A DNA stretch of 64,000 nucleotides from Candidatus Nitrospira kreftii (GTDB lineage: Bacteria > Nitrospirota > Nitrospiria > Nitrospirales > Nitrospiraceae): positions 558,001 to 622,000 of the forward strand of contig CP047423.1 of the NCBI GenBank assembly GCA_014058405.1, in the 5' to 3' direction. Of the stretch, positions 8,981-17,030 are shown in pieces. How positions within the stretch are numbered: position 1 is the first letter of the stretch; every line of letters starts with the position of its first letter. Position numbers and translations under genes: made by a program. The notes below the pieces were generated by a model, which saw only the letters and a list, made by a program, of their open reading frames with translations, made no database searches and had not been told where the DNA came from.

Positions 8981-10357
8981 TCAAGGCCGACGAGGAGAGG
9001 TCAGCGAAATTGGCTGGCCTGCTGGATTACCACTCTGTGATTTTATCTGGGCCGAGGGTCCCACCGGCGGGGATGAGGAAATCATGATCTCCACGCGACG
9101 GTTCTTGCTACGGCCAGCACGGGTCTCATTGGTTGCGATGGGTCTGGTATCGGCGTATCCCACGGCTTTGACTCGATCGACCTCGACTCCACTATTGATC
9201 AATGCCTGACTGGCATGCTCGGCGCGCGCCTGCGAAAGCTCGCCATTATCGCGAAAGGTTCTTCGTGGGTCGTTTTTGACCGGTATACTATCAGTATGGC
9301 CGGCGACCTCGATGCTCTGGTAGCTGAATTTTTGCACGATCGTTCCGATCTGCTCGAGTAACGAGGTACCCTCCTGAGTCATGGTGGCTTCACCCGAGGC
9401 AAACAATCCTCCACTGGCTAACGTGAGCGTGAGTGTGTTTTCCCGCTGCTCCAACGCCACACTTCCTTTCTTGATTTGATCCTCAAGTGTGTTGGAAAGC
9501 GTTTCGCCGACCTTGATGAGGTCACTCTTGGAAGGTTCGGGGCTTTCCGTGCGAGTGGGTTTGTGTGGGAGCAGGTTCGTCACGGATAGATTGGGGTCGG
9601 GAGGTAGATCAGCAGACGGGCTAGTGTCGACAGAGTTGGCTTCTAGCGCACGAGCGGTATCGTCCTGCTTGGCCAATTTACGTTGGAGGTCCGCGAGCGA
9701 TTGTTGTGCACGCGCCAGCTCTTCGGTGCGAGCCGTGAGCTGTGGAGTCAATTCCACGATCTTTTGAGTGACGTGTTGAAGGTTGTCCTTGATCTTTGTG
9801 AGTTCTTGTTCTTTCCCCGCCAACTGTTGTTCTAACTCGGCGACCCGGTTGTTGGCCAGAGTGACCTGCTCCGTTTGAGCTGCCAGGTCACTTTTGAGTT
9901 TGGAGTCTTCATCAAGGGTGGATCGAAGTGTGGCTATTTCTTGATCTTTTGCACCGAGCCGCTGTTCAAGTTCGCCTATTCGACGTTTGGCATGCTCGAG
10001 ATTGCTGATGGCAAGTTGTCGCTCCAGCTCGTCGATTTGCTGCTTGGCTTCTTGAAGACTGCTTCTCAGCGCACTCAATTCTTGGGATGCCTGGCCCTGT
10101 GAATGTCCTTGCTCACGGAGGGCATTGGGCTCCTGTTCTTTTGGGGTGGGCGGCTTCTGCTTTCCCCCCTTCGCGTTCTGTATCGGGGACATCGTCTTCT
10201 TTAGAGAGGACGAATCATCGCGCACAGGATAGGCGTGGAGAGCAACCTGAGCGCCTGACGGGGTGTTGCCTGTCGTTTGAAAGACGGCAGCTATACCAGG
10301 AGTATTCCCAAACAACACGGTGACGGTCGATAGAAAGGCTAGAGCTGGTACATTCAT
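8981..10357 (-). CDS. OmpA-family peptidoglycan-binding protein with long coiled coil
   Basis: 458 residues: signal peptide (about 1-25), a low-complexity Pro/Lys/Gln segment, a long coiled coil (about 90-240, full of ELEQQLA/EELARAQQ heptads), a disordered Pro/Ser linker, then an OmpA C-terminal domain (about 300-435). The OmpA domain shows IEVAGHTDSIPV, LSQARAEHASQAL and GYADTRPIA with NRRVEI, the residues that bind diaminopimelate in peptidoglycan. GGGAGG lies 7 bases before the ATG. The plan suggests an envelope spacer that anchors something to the cell wall, similar to MotB-like or peptidoglycan-associated proteins, but no transmembrane stator helix with a conserved Asp is present. Confidence 0.85.
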   Translation of the reverse strand: MNVPALAFLSTVTVLFGNTPGIAAVFQTTGNTPSGAQVALHAYPVRDDSSSLKKTMSPIQNAKGGKQKPPTPKEQEPNALREQGHSQGQASQELSALRSSLQEAKQQIDELERQLAISNLEHAKRRIGELEQRLGAKDQEIATLRSTLDEDSKLKSDLAAQTEQVTLANNRVAELEQQLAGKEQELTKIKDNLQHVTQKIVELTPQLTARTEELARAQQSLADLQRKLAKQDDTARALEANSVDTSPSADLPPDPNLSVTNLLPHKPTRTESPEPSKSDLIKVGETLSNTLEDQIKKGSVALEQRENTLTLTLASGGLFASGEATMTQEGTSLLEQIGTIVQKFSYQSIEVAGHTDSIPVKNDPRRTFRDNGELSQARAEHASQALINSGVEVDRVKAVGYADTRPIATNETRAGRSKNRRVEIMISSSPPVGPSAQIKSQSGNPAGQPISLTSPRRP

Positions 10358-10478
10358 GGTAGGCCTCCCTCTCTGCTTAGTCGAATGTAAGGAAGACCAA
10401 AATGGTATCTCTTTCCAGATTCACTTTGCAATCCAGGAGATGGTGTGGATCATTCTGCCGTATCTATGGCGCTCACAT

Positions 10479-10805
10479 CTAATCAACAGGGTAAAGTGAA
10501 TCTCTGGAGAAGACCCGCTTCTCTCGTTCAGTGACGCTGCCGGAACACCGATACCCTTCACGAGCAAAGAACGGAAAGAAGAAGCTGAGGGAATTGGAAT
10601 CTAGCTCCACGTCGTTGGGGTTCAACCGCATGTTCCGCTCGCGTGCTTCCAGCTTCAGATTGAGCAAACAGCCTTCTTTGGAATACCCGCTTGCGGTCAC
10701 CCTTATCGGTTGACCTGAACCGCCAGCTGGCTTCTTCGTCTGTGGCGCACAGGCGATCATGAATAACGAATACGCCAAGCACAACACCATGAAAGGGATC
10801 TTCAT
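10479..10805 (-). CDS. Small putative lipoprotein
   Basis: 108 residues with a lipoprotein signal peptide (MKIPFMVLCLAYSLFMIAC, lipobox before Cys19). The mature part has two further cysteines (GCLL, YRCSG) that could form a disulfide, and a charged strand-rich body. No family was recognised. It lies 121 bp upstream of the OmpA-like gene on the same strand. No strong ribosome site precedes the ATG. Confidence 0.55.
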   Translation of the reverse strand: MKIPFMVLCLAYSLFMIACAPQTKKPAGGSGQPIRVTASGYSKEGCLLNLKLEARERNMRLNPNDVELDSNSLSFFFPFFAREGYRCSGSVTEREKRVFSRDSLYPVD

Positions 10806-11442
10806 AGGAAGCTCGAGTCATCGACCGGATAAGTCATCTGGCTGTTCCTCTATCGGATTTCAAGAAGTCAGACTCGTACGGACGCCGGAATCGGATAGTC
10901 GCTCGATTCATCATCACGTAAGCATGGTGCCGCAACGACGCCACGAGATTGTCGGAGATACGCAGGGAACGTGTCAACGGAAGAAAGCACCAACATTCGG
11001 TGGAACCTCTCGCGGCTTATTCAGGGCACTTGAGGCGAGTTCACGATGCGGCGTAATTCCGTCCCCATGATCTGTGGATAACTGTGTGAATAACTCGTGT
11101 TTCTACACAGTTGGTGGTACCAATGACCTATCTATTCATCACATTGCCTATTTTTTATGCGTCCGCACTCTGGTCGTGGAACCACCACTAATAGTGGTTT
11201 GCGTGATTATCATCAACAGTTTCACACATTTATAGCGGTACCTCCGTGGAACCAGGTCACTCCTATTGAGGCAGGGTTGCCAATGCAACCATTCGGAACG
11301 CTATCCACAGGATCACAGATATTCTGGGGATGTACCGCCAATTTGCAGGCCTGGAGCGGTGTTGCTAATGTGTCAAGAGCCGGTCGGAAAAGGGAGTCGC
11401 CTGATGGGTACAAGCGGCAGAGCCAAATGGCCGACCTCTGCA
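10806..11442. other. Gene-poor region with DnaA-box-like cluster
   Basis: No coding sequence was recognised in these 640 bases. The stretch holds a perfect DnaA-box consensus on the minus strand at 11074-11082 (TGTGGATAA), a second consensus-compatible box at 11086-11094 (TGTGAATAA), a one-mismatch box at 11101-11109 (TTCTACACA) and another at 11301-11309 (CTATCCACA). Between them lie an AT-rich segment (11123-11160) and a 15-bp interrupted palindrome (ACCACTA, A, TAGTGGT; 11184-11198). This could be a DnaA-binding locus or an old replicon relic. It is not proof of an origin. Confidence 0.35.
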
Positions 11443-11619
11443 CTACTTTTTTCGGTAGACATTGAGTCCGATTTTCTCCTGCCGATCCGGAATGGCCACG
11501 TTTCCCTCGGTCGACGCAATGATAATGGTCTTACCGGTTGAGGATGGACCGAACTCCTTTGACAAGTCCACGCGAATTGTCAGCATCGTTCCTTCGACAC
11601 TCATCTCGACATTTTTCAT
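11443..11619 (-). CDS. Small conserved hypothetical protein
   Basis: 58 residues beginning MKNVEMSVEG. The start at 11619 is chosen over an upstream in-frame codon because AAAGGA precedes it. The protein is a compact alternating beta-strand/turn sequence with TMLTIRVDLSKEFGPSS and GKTIIIASTEGNV and a basic end (NVYRKK). I recall similar short proteins in several environmental bacteria, without known function. No signal peptide, so probably cytoplasmic. It is 22 bp downstream of a lipoprotein gene on the same strand. Confidence 0.6.
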   Translation of the reverse strand: MKNVEMSVEGTMLTIRVDLSKEFGPSSTGKTIIIASTEGNVAIPDRQEKIGLNVYRKK

Positions 11620-11641
11620 GATGAAGTACGTTTCCTTTCGT

Positions 11642-12286
11642 CTATCGTCCCGCAACCGGTGGGGCCGTCACATCGGTGCGGTTCCAGGTTATCAAAATCA
11701 ACACCGTATACTGATTGTAATACGCTCGTCCGACCAGTTTGGGACTCGAACCGAGGAACTCGCCGGTCCGATTGTCGTAGACATCCAAATGCAGCCGAGC
11801 ATACCCGCTCTGGCTTTGTTGCTTGTAGAGAGTCAGTTCGGGGAGCGAGAAGGGAATCAATACGCTTTGAACCGGCGGCATCCCGACGAATATGGTCCCT
11901 TGTATCGTTCCGAACGATTCCGCCATCACGCGAACCAAGTAGGGGGAATCCGTATCACGGGCGGAAACACGATAGCCTCTTCGCCCCAACTCAGCGGCCA
12001 CGATATCCCGGACGTAAAAAATGTCGCGCGAAGGACGATCGATTGCGCCTCGATCCGCATTCGTCATGCGAAGCCGAGACCGGTCACTTTCAAGCCCAGT
12101 CGCATCCACGTCCACATTGACGCCTTCCGGCAAATGAACCTTGAGATTGACGAGGGCTTGCTCAACAGCCTGCGTCAACAGGACTTGCTCCACAGCCGTC
12201 CGAGGCGTACGCGATATTTCCTGCTCGAGTGCGCACCCCATGAGCAATGCCGTTACGATCAAAGAAAGAACAAATGAAGCGTTCAT
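11642..12286 (-). CDS. Putative lipoprotein (DUF6655-like)
   Basis: 214 residues from the ATG at 12286, which begins a lipoprotein signal (MNASFVLSLIVTALLMGC, Cys18); longer in-frame starts at 12304 and 12349 would put the lipobox too deep. After the signal comes SRTPRTAVEQVLLTQAVEQAL, an opening like that of a small uncharacterised lipoprotein family (TDSPRTATEQ-type, which I tentatively associate with DUF6655). The remainder is an alpha/beta body with strand pairs such as YLVRVMAESFG and ARLHLDVYDN. Likely anchored in the outer membrane facing the periplasm. Function unknown. Confidence 0.6.
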   Translation of the reverse strand: MNASFVLSLIVTALLMGCALEQEISRTPRTAVEQVLLTQAVEQALVNLKVHLPEGVNVDVDATGLESDRSRLRMTNADRGAIDRPSRDIFYVRDIVAAELGRRGYRVSARDTDSPYLVRVMAESFGTIQGTIFVGMPPVQSVLIPFSLPELTLYKQQSQSGYARLHLDVYDNRTGEFLGSSPKLVGRAYYNQYTVLILITWNRTDVTAPPVAGR

Positions 12287-12423
12287 GAAGCCAGACCACG
12301 AGTTCATCACCAATAGAGGAATGCTAGTCGTGTTCGTCCAGGAATGCAATCGAGGCGCACCGGAACCTACAAATGATCTGGAGAGGTGAACAAGCCTATT
12401 TTCTCACTTACGATGCCAAGCGT

Positions 12424-13047
12424 CTATTTACGTGACCCTAAGGTGACGGTGTTCATCTGGCGATTGTTGGTGCGAATGTCGAGTATGCTCAGCAGGACGT
12501 CTCGCGGTTGTGAGCCCCATGCCTCGAACGTGATGTGGAGGGTCGATTTCCCTTCGTCGCGTGGTACGAACAAGTTCTCTCCGGTTTGGATATCGTAGGC
12601 CTTGACTCGCCGGTAGCCGGCGGCTGGGAGGTAATCGTAAGCGACTGTTCGACTATCGTCAGACCAGTGGAATGCCACCACTTCTCCTTCTGAAATGATA
12701 TCAATCTCTTGCACCGCCATCGTAGTGAGATCCAGAAGGCCGACGAGGGTGTGATGGTCTTCCGTGGAAAATGCGAGGTGGCGCCCATTTGGTGAAAGAA
12801 GAACTTGGGCAAATCGTTGCGGACGGAAAAAAAGGCCAGGAGCGATCGTCGATTCGGCTAGTAGGTTCTGAAGTGTAAATGGAGGGAGCGTCGACTGATT
12901 GGGAAATGTGACAAGAAGCGCCCGTCGGTCGGGTGCAAGTTGTACGGTTGGGTATGACGGTATGTTCTCCGTTGCGCAGGCCAGTAGAATCCCACTGATG
13001 GCCAGGATGCCCGGCGTGAACCAATTGCGTTGACGGCAAGCAGGCAC
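12424..13047 (-). CDS. Lipoprotein with beta-propeller-like (TolB/WD40-type) repeats
   Basis: 207 residues if started at the GTG at 13047, which gives a proper lipoprotein signal (basic PACRQRN, hydrophobic FTPGILAISGILLAC) and sits 13 bp behind the amidase stop with GAGAGA upstream. The body carries blade-like repeats: VQLAPDRRALLVTF, VLLSPNGRHLAFS, WSDDSRTVAYDY, each of the form strand-D/N-G/S-R, as in TolB or WD40-like periplasmic propellers. Only three or four blades are present, so it may pair with another protein or be shortened. Probably in one transcript with the amidase. Confidence 0.6.
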   Translation of the reverse strand: MPACRQRNWFTPGILAISGILLACATENIPSYPTVQLAPDRRALLVTFPNQSTLPPFTLQNLLAESTIAPGLFFRPQRFAQVLLSPNGRHLAFSTEDHHTLVGLLDLTTMAVQEIDIISEGEVVAFHWSDDSRTVAYDYLPAAGYRRVKAYDIQTGENLFVPRDEGKSTLHITFEAWGSQPRDVLLSILDIRTNNRQMNTVTLGSRK

Positions 13048-13060
13048 TGGATTCGGTCTC

Positions 13061-13801
13061 TCACAGACCTGGAATCGGCCGATCCGTCGCGCCGGCCCAG
13101 AAGTAGTTACCATCAGAATCTTTATACCAATGGGCATTGCCGTTGACGGTCAGTCCGTTGCTGGTCCAGCCTTGATACGGTAGTTTCTTCCCCCGCTTGA
13201 TCGTGCGGACAACAGGAACGGTGGTTGTCGCTGCCTGTCTGCGAATATTCACATCGACGCGGGTCTTCACAAGGCCGGGTTTCTTGACGAAGTTGAACGT
13301 GGCCGAATCCTGTTGGATCTCCTTGACCATGTCGATGAGCTGGTCGAGATCGACCTCGAATCCGGGGCAGGTCTTGTCGGAACGAATCTCTCGATGACCG
13401 ATGATATGATCCCGATCACAAGGGATTGACCACCGTCGACAGATTTCATCGATCAATCTAGCGCTGGCGTCGTACAGCGCGTCCGGCCAAGGCGTATCCG
13501 CTCGTCCTTCGTGCTCAATGCCGATCGTATACCAATTCGGATTCACATCGGGCTTCAACAACCGCCACGTCGGAGCAACCATGCGTCCCGCGTGCCAAGC
13601 CGTATCACTTTCGCCGACGTACTGATGAACCTCGCCATGCTTCCCGATCCCGTAGTGGGCTGACACACCAGACTCTTCGTTCTTAAACCAGGCATCGGTG
13701 CCCTTGAGCGTGCCTTCCATGATGTGAATGACGATCGCCTCAGGCCTGTATCCTTCACGTCCTTTGTCTTTGTTTGGGCTCCCGATCCACTGAATAGCCA
13801 T
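13061..13801 (-). CDS. N-acetylmuramoyl-L-alanine amidase (Amidase_2 type)
   Basis: 246 residues. Residues 18-155 form an Amidase_2 (T7 lysozyme/AmpD-like) domain that cleaves the bond between MurNAc and the L-Ala of the stem peptide. The zinc ligands are visible: His26 in VIHIMEG, the His of IIGHREI and the Cys of DKTCPG, plus a Glu in TIGIEHEG. A C-terminal domain (about 185-246) with strand-turn repeats ending in WYKDSDGNYFWAG looks like an SH3-type wall-binding module. No signal peptide is evident, which favours a phage-type endolysin origin or export by another route. Strong ribosome site GGGAGG before the ATG. Confidence 0.85.
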   Translation of the reverse strand: MAIQWIGSPNKDKGREGYRPEAIVIHIMEGTLKGTDAWFKNEESGVSAHYGIGKHGEVHQYVGESDTAWHAGRMVAPTWRLLKPDVNPNWYTIGIEHEGRADTPWPDALYDASARLIDEICRRWSIPCDRDHIIGHREIRSDKTCPGFEVDLDQLIDMVKEIQQDSATFNFVKKPGLVKTRVDVNIRRQAATTTVPVVRTIKRGKKLPYQGWTSNGLTVNGNAHWYKDSDGNYFWAGATDRPIPGL

Positions 13802-13832
13802 CAGTATCCTCCCTGAAAGTTCCTACATTCAT

Positions 13833-13990
13833 CTAGAGCTTCACGAGATGCTCCCGGTTGAACTGCTTGAGGACTTCAATATGTTCAACCTCTTGGACAG
13901 CGAGAACATCAGCGTTCATGACCTCTTCGATTCGCCTGGCGATCTCGCGCGTCTCAGTTGAATTCTTAGCCCGCACCCTCTTTTTCTTTC
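13833..13990 (-). pseudogene. Fragment of an endonuclease/exonuclease/phosphatase-family gene
   Basis: On the minus strand a frame without a start codon reads KNSTETREIARRIEEVMNAD and then VLAVQEVEHIEVLKQFNREH, ending in a TAG (13833-13835). The VLAVQEVE segment with flanking helix is the signature of the EEP (exonuclease III/DNase I-like) family, but the catalytic Asp/His/Asn motifs that should follow are absent, so only a short N-terminal piece remains. Confidence 0.5.
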
Positions 13991-14423
13991 GTTGATTTAC
14001 AGAGTTCTACTACTGGCTGTCTACGCAGGGCTTTATCCAGATCGATACGAGTTGAATCTCATTACGATACAGTGACAGCGGGAAGGCGTGCGGCGTTCTG
14101 AGCAAACTCGACCCTTCAACACGAGGAGATCAGGTATCCTGGTCCGAGGAAGGCTTCTATGAATCACCAGAGAGATGTCCGCGCCTTCTCTTGTGTCAGC
14201 AACGAAGGGACTGGGGTAGGTGCTGCTACTGGATTGAAAAACCCGGGTCACAATGGCCCCGCAAGTTCATGCATACGGTATTTGATTAAAATTGCAATGC
14301 ACACAATAAGACGTGACCTCACTACCTGACGAACGTAACCTCGGCAGACGTGTATTGCGGCATGGGGGAAGACCTGCTCATCTCTGCTGCGCGACTCCTA
14401 GCACATCGCGCAAGGAGAATAAA
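13991..14423. other. Gene-free stretch upstream of the IS-split gene
   Basis: Apart from the short EEP fragment on its left, no protein family or RNA is recognisable on either strand. Open frames here are short and have no ribosome sites or protein-like composition. Confidence 0.3.
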
Positions 14424-14606
14424 TCAGACCTTCCTTAGATCCCAGAGCTTGCGAGCGAAGGTGGTAGCCCGCGCACCAAGATCGATGAGATCTTTCGTCA
14501 GTTTCGGATACTCAGCTCCCTCAAAGCGAAACTCGCGGACGACGTGCCTATCGCCCTGGATATCCAGCTTCATAAAGGCGAAGCCCCCATCTGTAGCACT
14601 AACACT

Positions 14607-14633
14607 TGACCTTCCCCCAGTTTCATGGACACC
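14607..14633. repeat. IS terminal inverted repeat (orfB side)
   Basis: Pairs with 15830-15856 in inverted orientation, 23 of 27 positions identical. Directly preceded by target-site duplication CACT at 14603-14606. Confidence 0.9.
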
Positions 14634-14636
14634 AGG

Positions 14637-15500
14637 CTACGCGACTGCGGCCCTTGCTTCGTACTCGGCCGGGGAGTCATAGCCGAGGGTCGAGTGCCGA
14701 CGCGTCCGATTGTAGAACACCTCGATGTATTCGAAAATGTCCTGTTTCGCTTCCGCTCGTGTGGCATAGTGCCGATGGTACACGAGTTCCTGCTTCAATG
14801 TTCCGAAGAAGCTCTCGACACAGGCGTTGTCCCAGCAATTGCCGGTGCGGCTCATACTGGCTGTGATGCCATGCGTGGTGAGCAACTGCTGGTAGGCCTC
14901 TGCCGCATATTGACTCCCGCGATCGGAGTGATGCAGGAGTCCTGCTGTGGGCTGCCGCGTGGCGAGCGCCATGCGGAGGGCCTGTTCGGTTAAATCTCCG
15001 GTCAAGCGCGGGCCCATCGCCCAGCCGATGACGGCACGCGAGTACAGATCCAGCAGCACGGCCAGATACAGCCAGCCCTCCATTGTCCAGACGTAGGTGA
15101 TATCGCCTGCCCAGACCTGGTTGGGCTGGGGCACCCTGAACTGGCGGTCAAGCGTGTTAGCCGCCACGGGCAAGCCGTGCGACGAGTATGTGGTAGCCCG
15201 CCACTTCTTCACGGTCTTGGCCCGGAGGCCATTGTGACGCATTAGCCGCGCCACGCGATGCTCTCCCACCCGGTGACCCTGTTTGCGGAGCGCCCGCCAA
15301 ATACTCGGACTGCCGTAGGTCTGGCGACTGTCCTGATGGAGCACGCGGATTGTGACCAGGAGCGTCCGATTGGCGACCGCCTGCCGACTCTCAGGACGTC
15401 CGCGCCACGCATAATACCCCGCAGGGGAGACCGCCAGTGCTCGGCACATGAGGCGGATCGGATAGCGACGGTCGTGCTCCTGGATCGCGCGGTATCTCAT
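14637..15500 (-). CDS. IS3-family transposase OrfB (integrase catalytic domain)
   Basis: 287 residues with an HTH_21 segment (YGSPSIWRALRKQGHRVGEH) and an rve/DDE integrase core: first Asp in WAGDITYV, second in HHSDRGSQY, and Glu in ACVESFFGTLK, spaced as in the IS3 DD(35)E family. Intact and without stop codons. Its ATG overlaps the orfA stop as ATGA. The OrfAB fusion made by frameshifting is the active transposase, while OrfB alone may have little activity. Confidence 0.93.
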   Translation of the reverse strand: MRYRAIQEHDRRYPIRLMCRALAVSPAGYYAWRGRPESRQAVANRTLLVTIRVLHQDSRQTYGSPSIWRALRKQGHRVGEHRVARLMRHNGLRAKTVKKWRATTYSSHGLPVAANTLDRQFRVPQPNQVWAGDITYVWTMEGWLYLAVLLDLYSRAVIGWAMGPRLTGDLTEQALRMALATRQPTAGLLHHSDRGSQYAAEAYQQLLTTHGITASMSRTGNCWDNACVESFFGTLKQELVYHRHYATRAEAKQDIFEYIEVFYNRTRRHSTLGYDSPAEYEARAAVA

Positions 15501-15793
15501 TGGGACTCCCTCGCGAAGAACGCCGCCGCACGTTTTAAAAAATCCCGCTCCTGCTTCAGGACGGCATTTTCACGCCGCAGTCGGGCCAGTTCGGCCTCCT
15601 CAGCTCGGAGGTCCTGCCGCGTCCTTCCACGCTCCTCTGCCTGCTGCTGCTCCGCCCGCCAGCGGTAGAGCAGATGGTCGGCAATGCCCAGATCTCTGGC
15701 TACGTGTGCAACCGGTCGTGCCGAGTCTCGGACCAACCGCACTGCTTCTGTCTTAAACTCTTCCGTATACTGCCGTCTGGTCTTGGTGCTCAT
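15497..15793 (-). CDS. IS3-family transposase OrfA (HTH_Tnp_1)
   Basis: 98 residues from the ATG at 15793, selected over one 7 codons upstream because GGAGG precedes it. Contains the helix-turn-helix of IS3 OrfA (RRQYTEEFKTEAVRLVRD, then ARDLGIADHLLYRW) and a leucine-zipper-like coil (ELARLRRENAVLKQERDFL). On the coding strand the heptamer T TTT TTA lies near its 3' end (15536-15542). Slipping back one base there keeps the frame open straight into orfB, giving the expected OrfAB fusion. Confidence 0.9.
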   Translation of the reverse strand: MSTKTRRQYTEEFKTEAVRLVRDSARPVAHVARDLGIADHLLYRWRAEQQQAEERGRTRQDLRAEEAELARLRRENAVLKQERDFLKRAAAFFARESQ

Positions 15794-15829
15794 GCTGCCC
15801 TCCAATTTCATCAAACTCCTCCTTATACA

Positions 15830-15856
15830 GGTGTCTGTGAAATCGGGGGAAGGTCA
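15830..15856. repeat. IS terminal inverted repeat (orfA side)
   Basis: Partner of 14607-14633. Directly followed by the second copy of the CACT duplication at 15857-15860. Confidence 0.9.
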
Positions 15857-16181
15857 CACTCGCGATAGCCCCATGTATAAGGTCATGACGCTTCGCACTT
15901 AGAGTTCGAAAGTCTGCAACAAGAACCTCGCCATCCGCACGGACGGACGCCAGCGATGGCATCTTTGCTAAGCATTTCTCGACGAACTCCAGTTTCGTCT
16001 CAAGCATCTTAGGGAGACGCTTCACTAGAGGCCTCCCTTCAAGATCCTGGTAAAGGATAGCTGTAGTTAAGTCGAGTGACTGCTCTGCTTGGCCCCATTG
16101 CACTACGACAAATCCGACTGCCTTGAACAAAGCGTCCAGTTCATTATCGTCGCAAGAAATTCCGCCGGGGCTATCGAGCAT

Positions 16182-16515
16182 CGGGACCTCTACCATATAA
16201 GTGAACCGGTGAGGATTTCCGGGATGAGCTCGCGGGATATCCCGTTCAATGTCCACCGCTTCCATGCTGAAAATATCCGCAATATCTGTTGCGTGTCGGC
16301 CTTTGTCAAGGCTCGACTCGTTGGGATAGGCGGCGAATCCTGGCGGTGTATCCATATCTTGGCCTGGGGGATATCCAGCCACCAGCTCTCCACCAATGGG
16401 GATTGGTCGGTGGTGTCATGAGCGGTCAGTTGGGTTTGCCACCACGCTTCACCCTCTGTAGCGCAAATGGGTGAAACTGAATATCGAAGCGTGTGGCAGC
16501 TCGCCAGGTTGTTAA
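16182..16515. other. Stretch with no supported gene
   Basis: Long minus-strand open frames cross this segment (one continuous with the split gene, one ending at 16190), but neither has a convincing start, ribosome site or recognisable family. It may contain the decayed 5' side of an older gene. Nothing else was seen. Confidence 0.3.
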
Positions 16516-16959
16516 TCACGTATTATGAGCCGTGCCTCCTTCTTCGCCTTTGACATGACTGATGGGGTTATGTAGGTGTGGAATCTTTGGAGAGGCCGTA
16601 TTTGGTTCTCTGGGTAAGGTTCTGCGGGTAGCTGTACGCAGATCGCTTTTCGGTTCTGTAATGGTCGCTATTTTCGATCGTCGGCCAGAACGTGCTGTTG
16701 GGTGGGGCGTTGGTGATACGAGTGGGAAGCATCGGACGGATTCGACAGCAAGATCAATACCGGGATCGGGCCAATGCAGACAGGTGGGCGTGAGCTGCTC
16801 CACCCTCATGAGCTTCCGCACGGTGGTGTCTTGAAACCACGGGAATTCTTTGAAAGAAATAAAAAGCTCGTGGTCTCTGGTAATTAACCAGATCCCGTGT
16901 TTATTGATGTTTGTGACTCTAACTCCAGAAATGTTTTTGCCATGAGGGATAGGCTTCAT
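16516..16959 (-). CDS. DUF2442-domain protein with atypical C-terminal tail
   Basis: 147 residues. The first 75 match the DUF2442 pattern: VRVTNINKHGIWLITRDHEL, FISFKEFPWF, then a helix and HWPDPGIDLAVESVR. DUF2442 proteins are small, often next to DUF4160 or toxin-antitoxin partners, and may bind DNA. No partner is adjacent here. The last 60 residues (rich in Pro/Arg/Thr, ending GGTAHNT) are unlike the compact family end, so a frameshift past residue 80 may have run the frame into non-coding DNA. GAGGAG precedes the ATG. Confidence 0.7.
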   Translation of the reverse strand: MKPIPHGKNISGVRVTNINKHGIWLITRDHELFISFKEFPWFQDTTVRKLMRVEQLTPTCLHWPDPGIDLAVESVRCFPLVSPTPHPTARSGRRSKIATITEPKSDLRTATRRTLPREPNTASPKIPHLHNPISHVKGEEGGTAHNT

Positions 16960-17030
16960 CTGAGTACTCCTCTGTGAGAGCGCTTGATTCTGCTATGAAC
17001 TGGCAGGTGATGAACCGCGCCGATATCGAC

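Larger units (their letters stand above)
14607..15856 (-). mobile_element. Complete IS3-family insertion sequence, 1250 bp
   Basis: Both ends are defined: 27-bp imperfect inverted repeats (14607-14633 and 15830-15856, 23 of 27 matching, outer end TGACCTTCCCCC) flanked by a 4-bp direct repeat CACT (14603-14606 and 15857-15860). It carries overlapping orfA and orfB with a programmed-frameshift signal. The terminal sequence and 4-bp duplication fit the IS407-like subgroup of IS3, although I cannot confirm the subgroup without a database. It splits a host gene on the same strand. Confidence 0.92.
14424..16181 (-). pseudogene. Hypothetical gene split by an IS3-family insertion
   Basis: A minus-strand gene starts at the ATG at 16181 (AGAGGT five bases upstream) and reads MLDSPGGISCDDNELDALF, VVVQWGQAEQSLDL, then HDLIHGAIAS where it meets the insertion. 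The distal part resumes at 14602 with SATDGGFAFMKLDIQGD, EFRFEGAEYPKLT and ends LWDLRKV at the TGA (14424-14426). Removing the element (14607-15856) and one copy of the 4-bp target duplication leaves 504 bases, an exact 168-codon frame. The protein (167 residues) is a helical conserved hypothetical with no recognised catalytic motif. The two halves are otherwise undamaged, so the insertion looks recent. Confidence 0.8.

Noticed and set aside
11462-12277. Long plus-strand open frame of 271 codons
   Set aside because: It is the reverse of the lipoprotein at 11642-12286 and the small gene at 11443-11619, with no ribosome site or protein-like composition.
16190-16519. Minus-strand open frame before the IS-split gene
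   Set aside because: No family, no ribosome site, low-complexity Trp/Ser content; left as unassigned.
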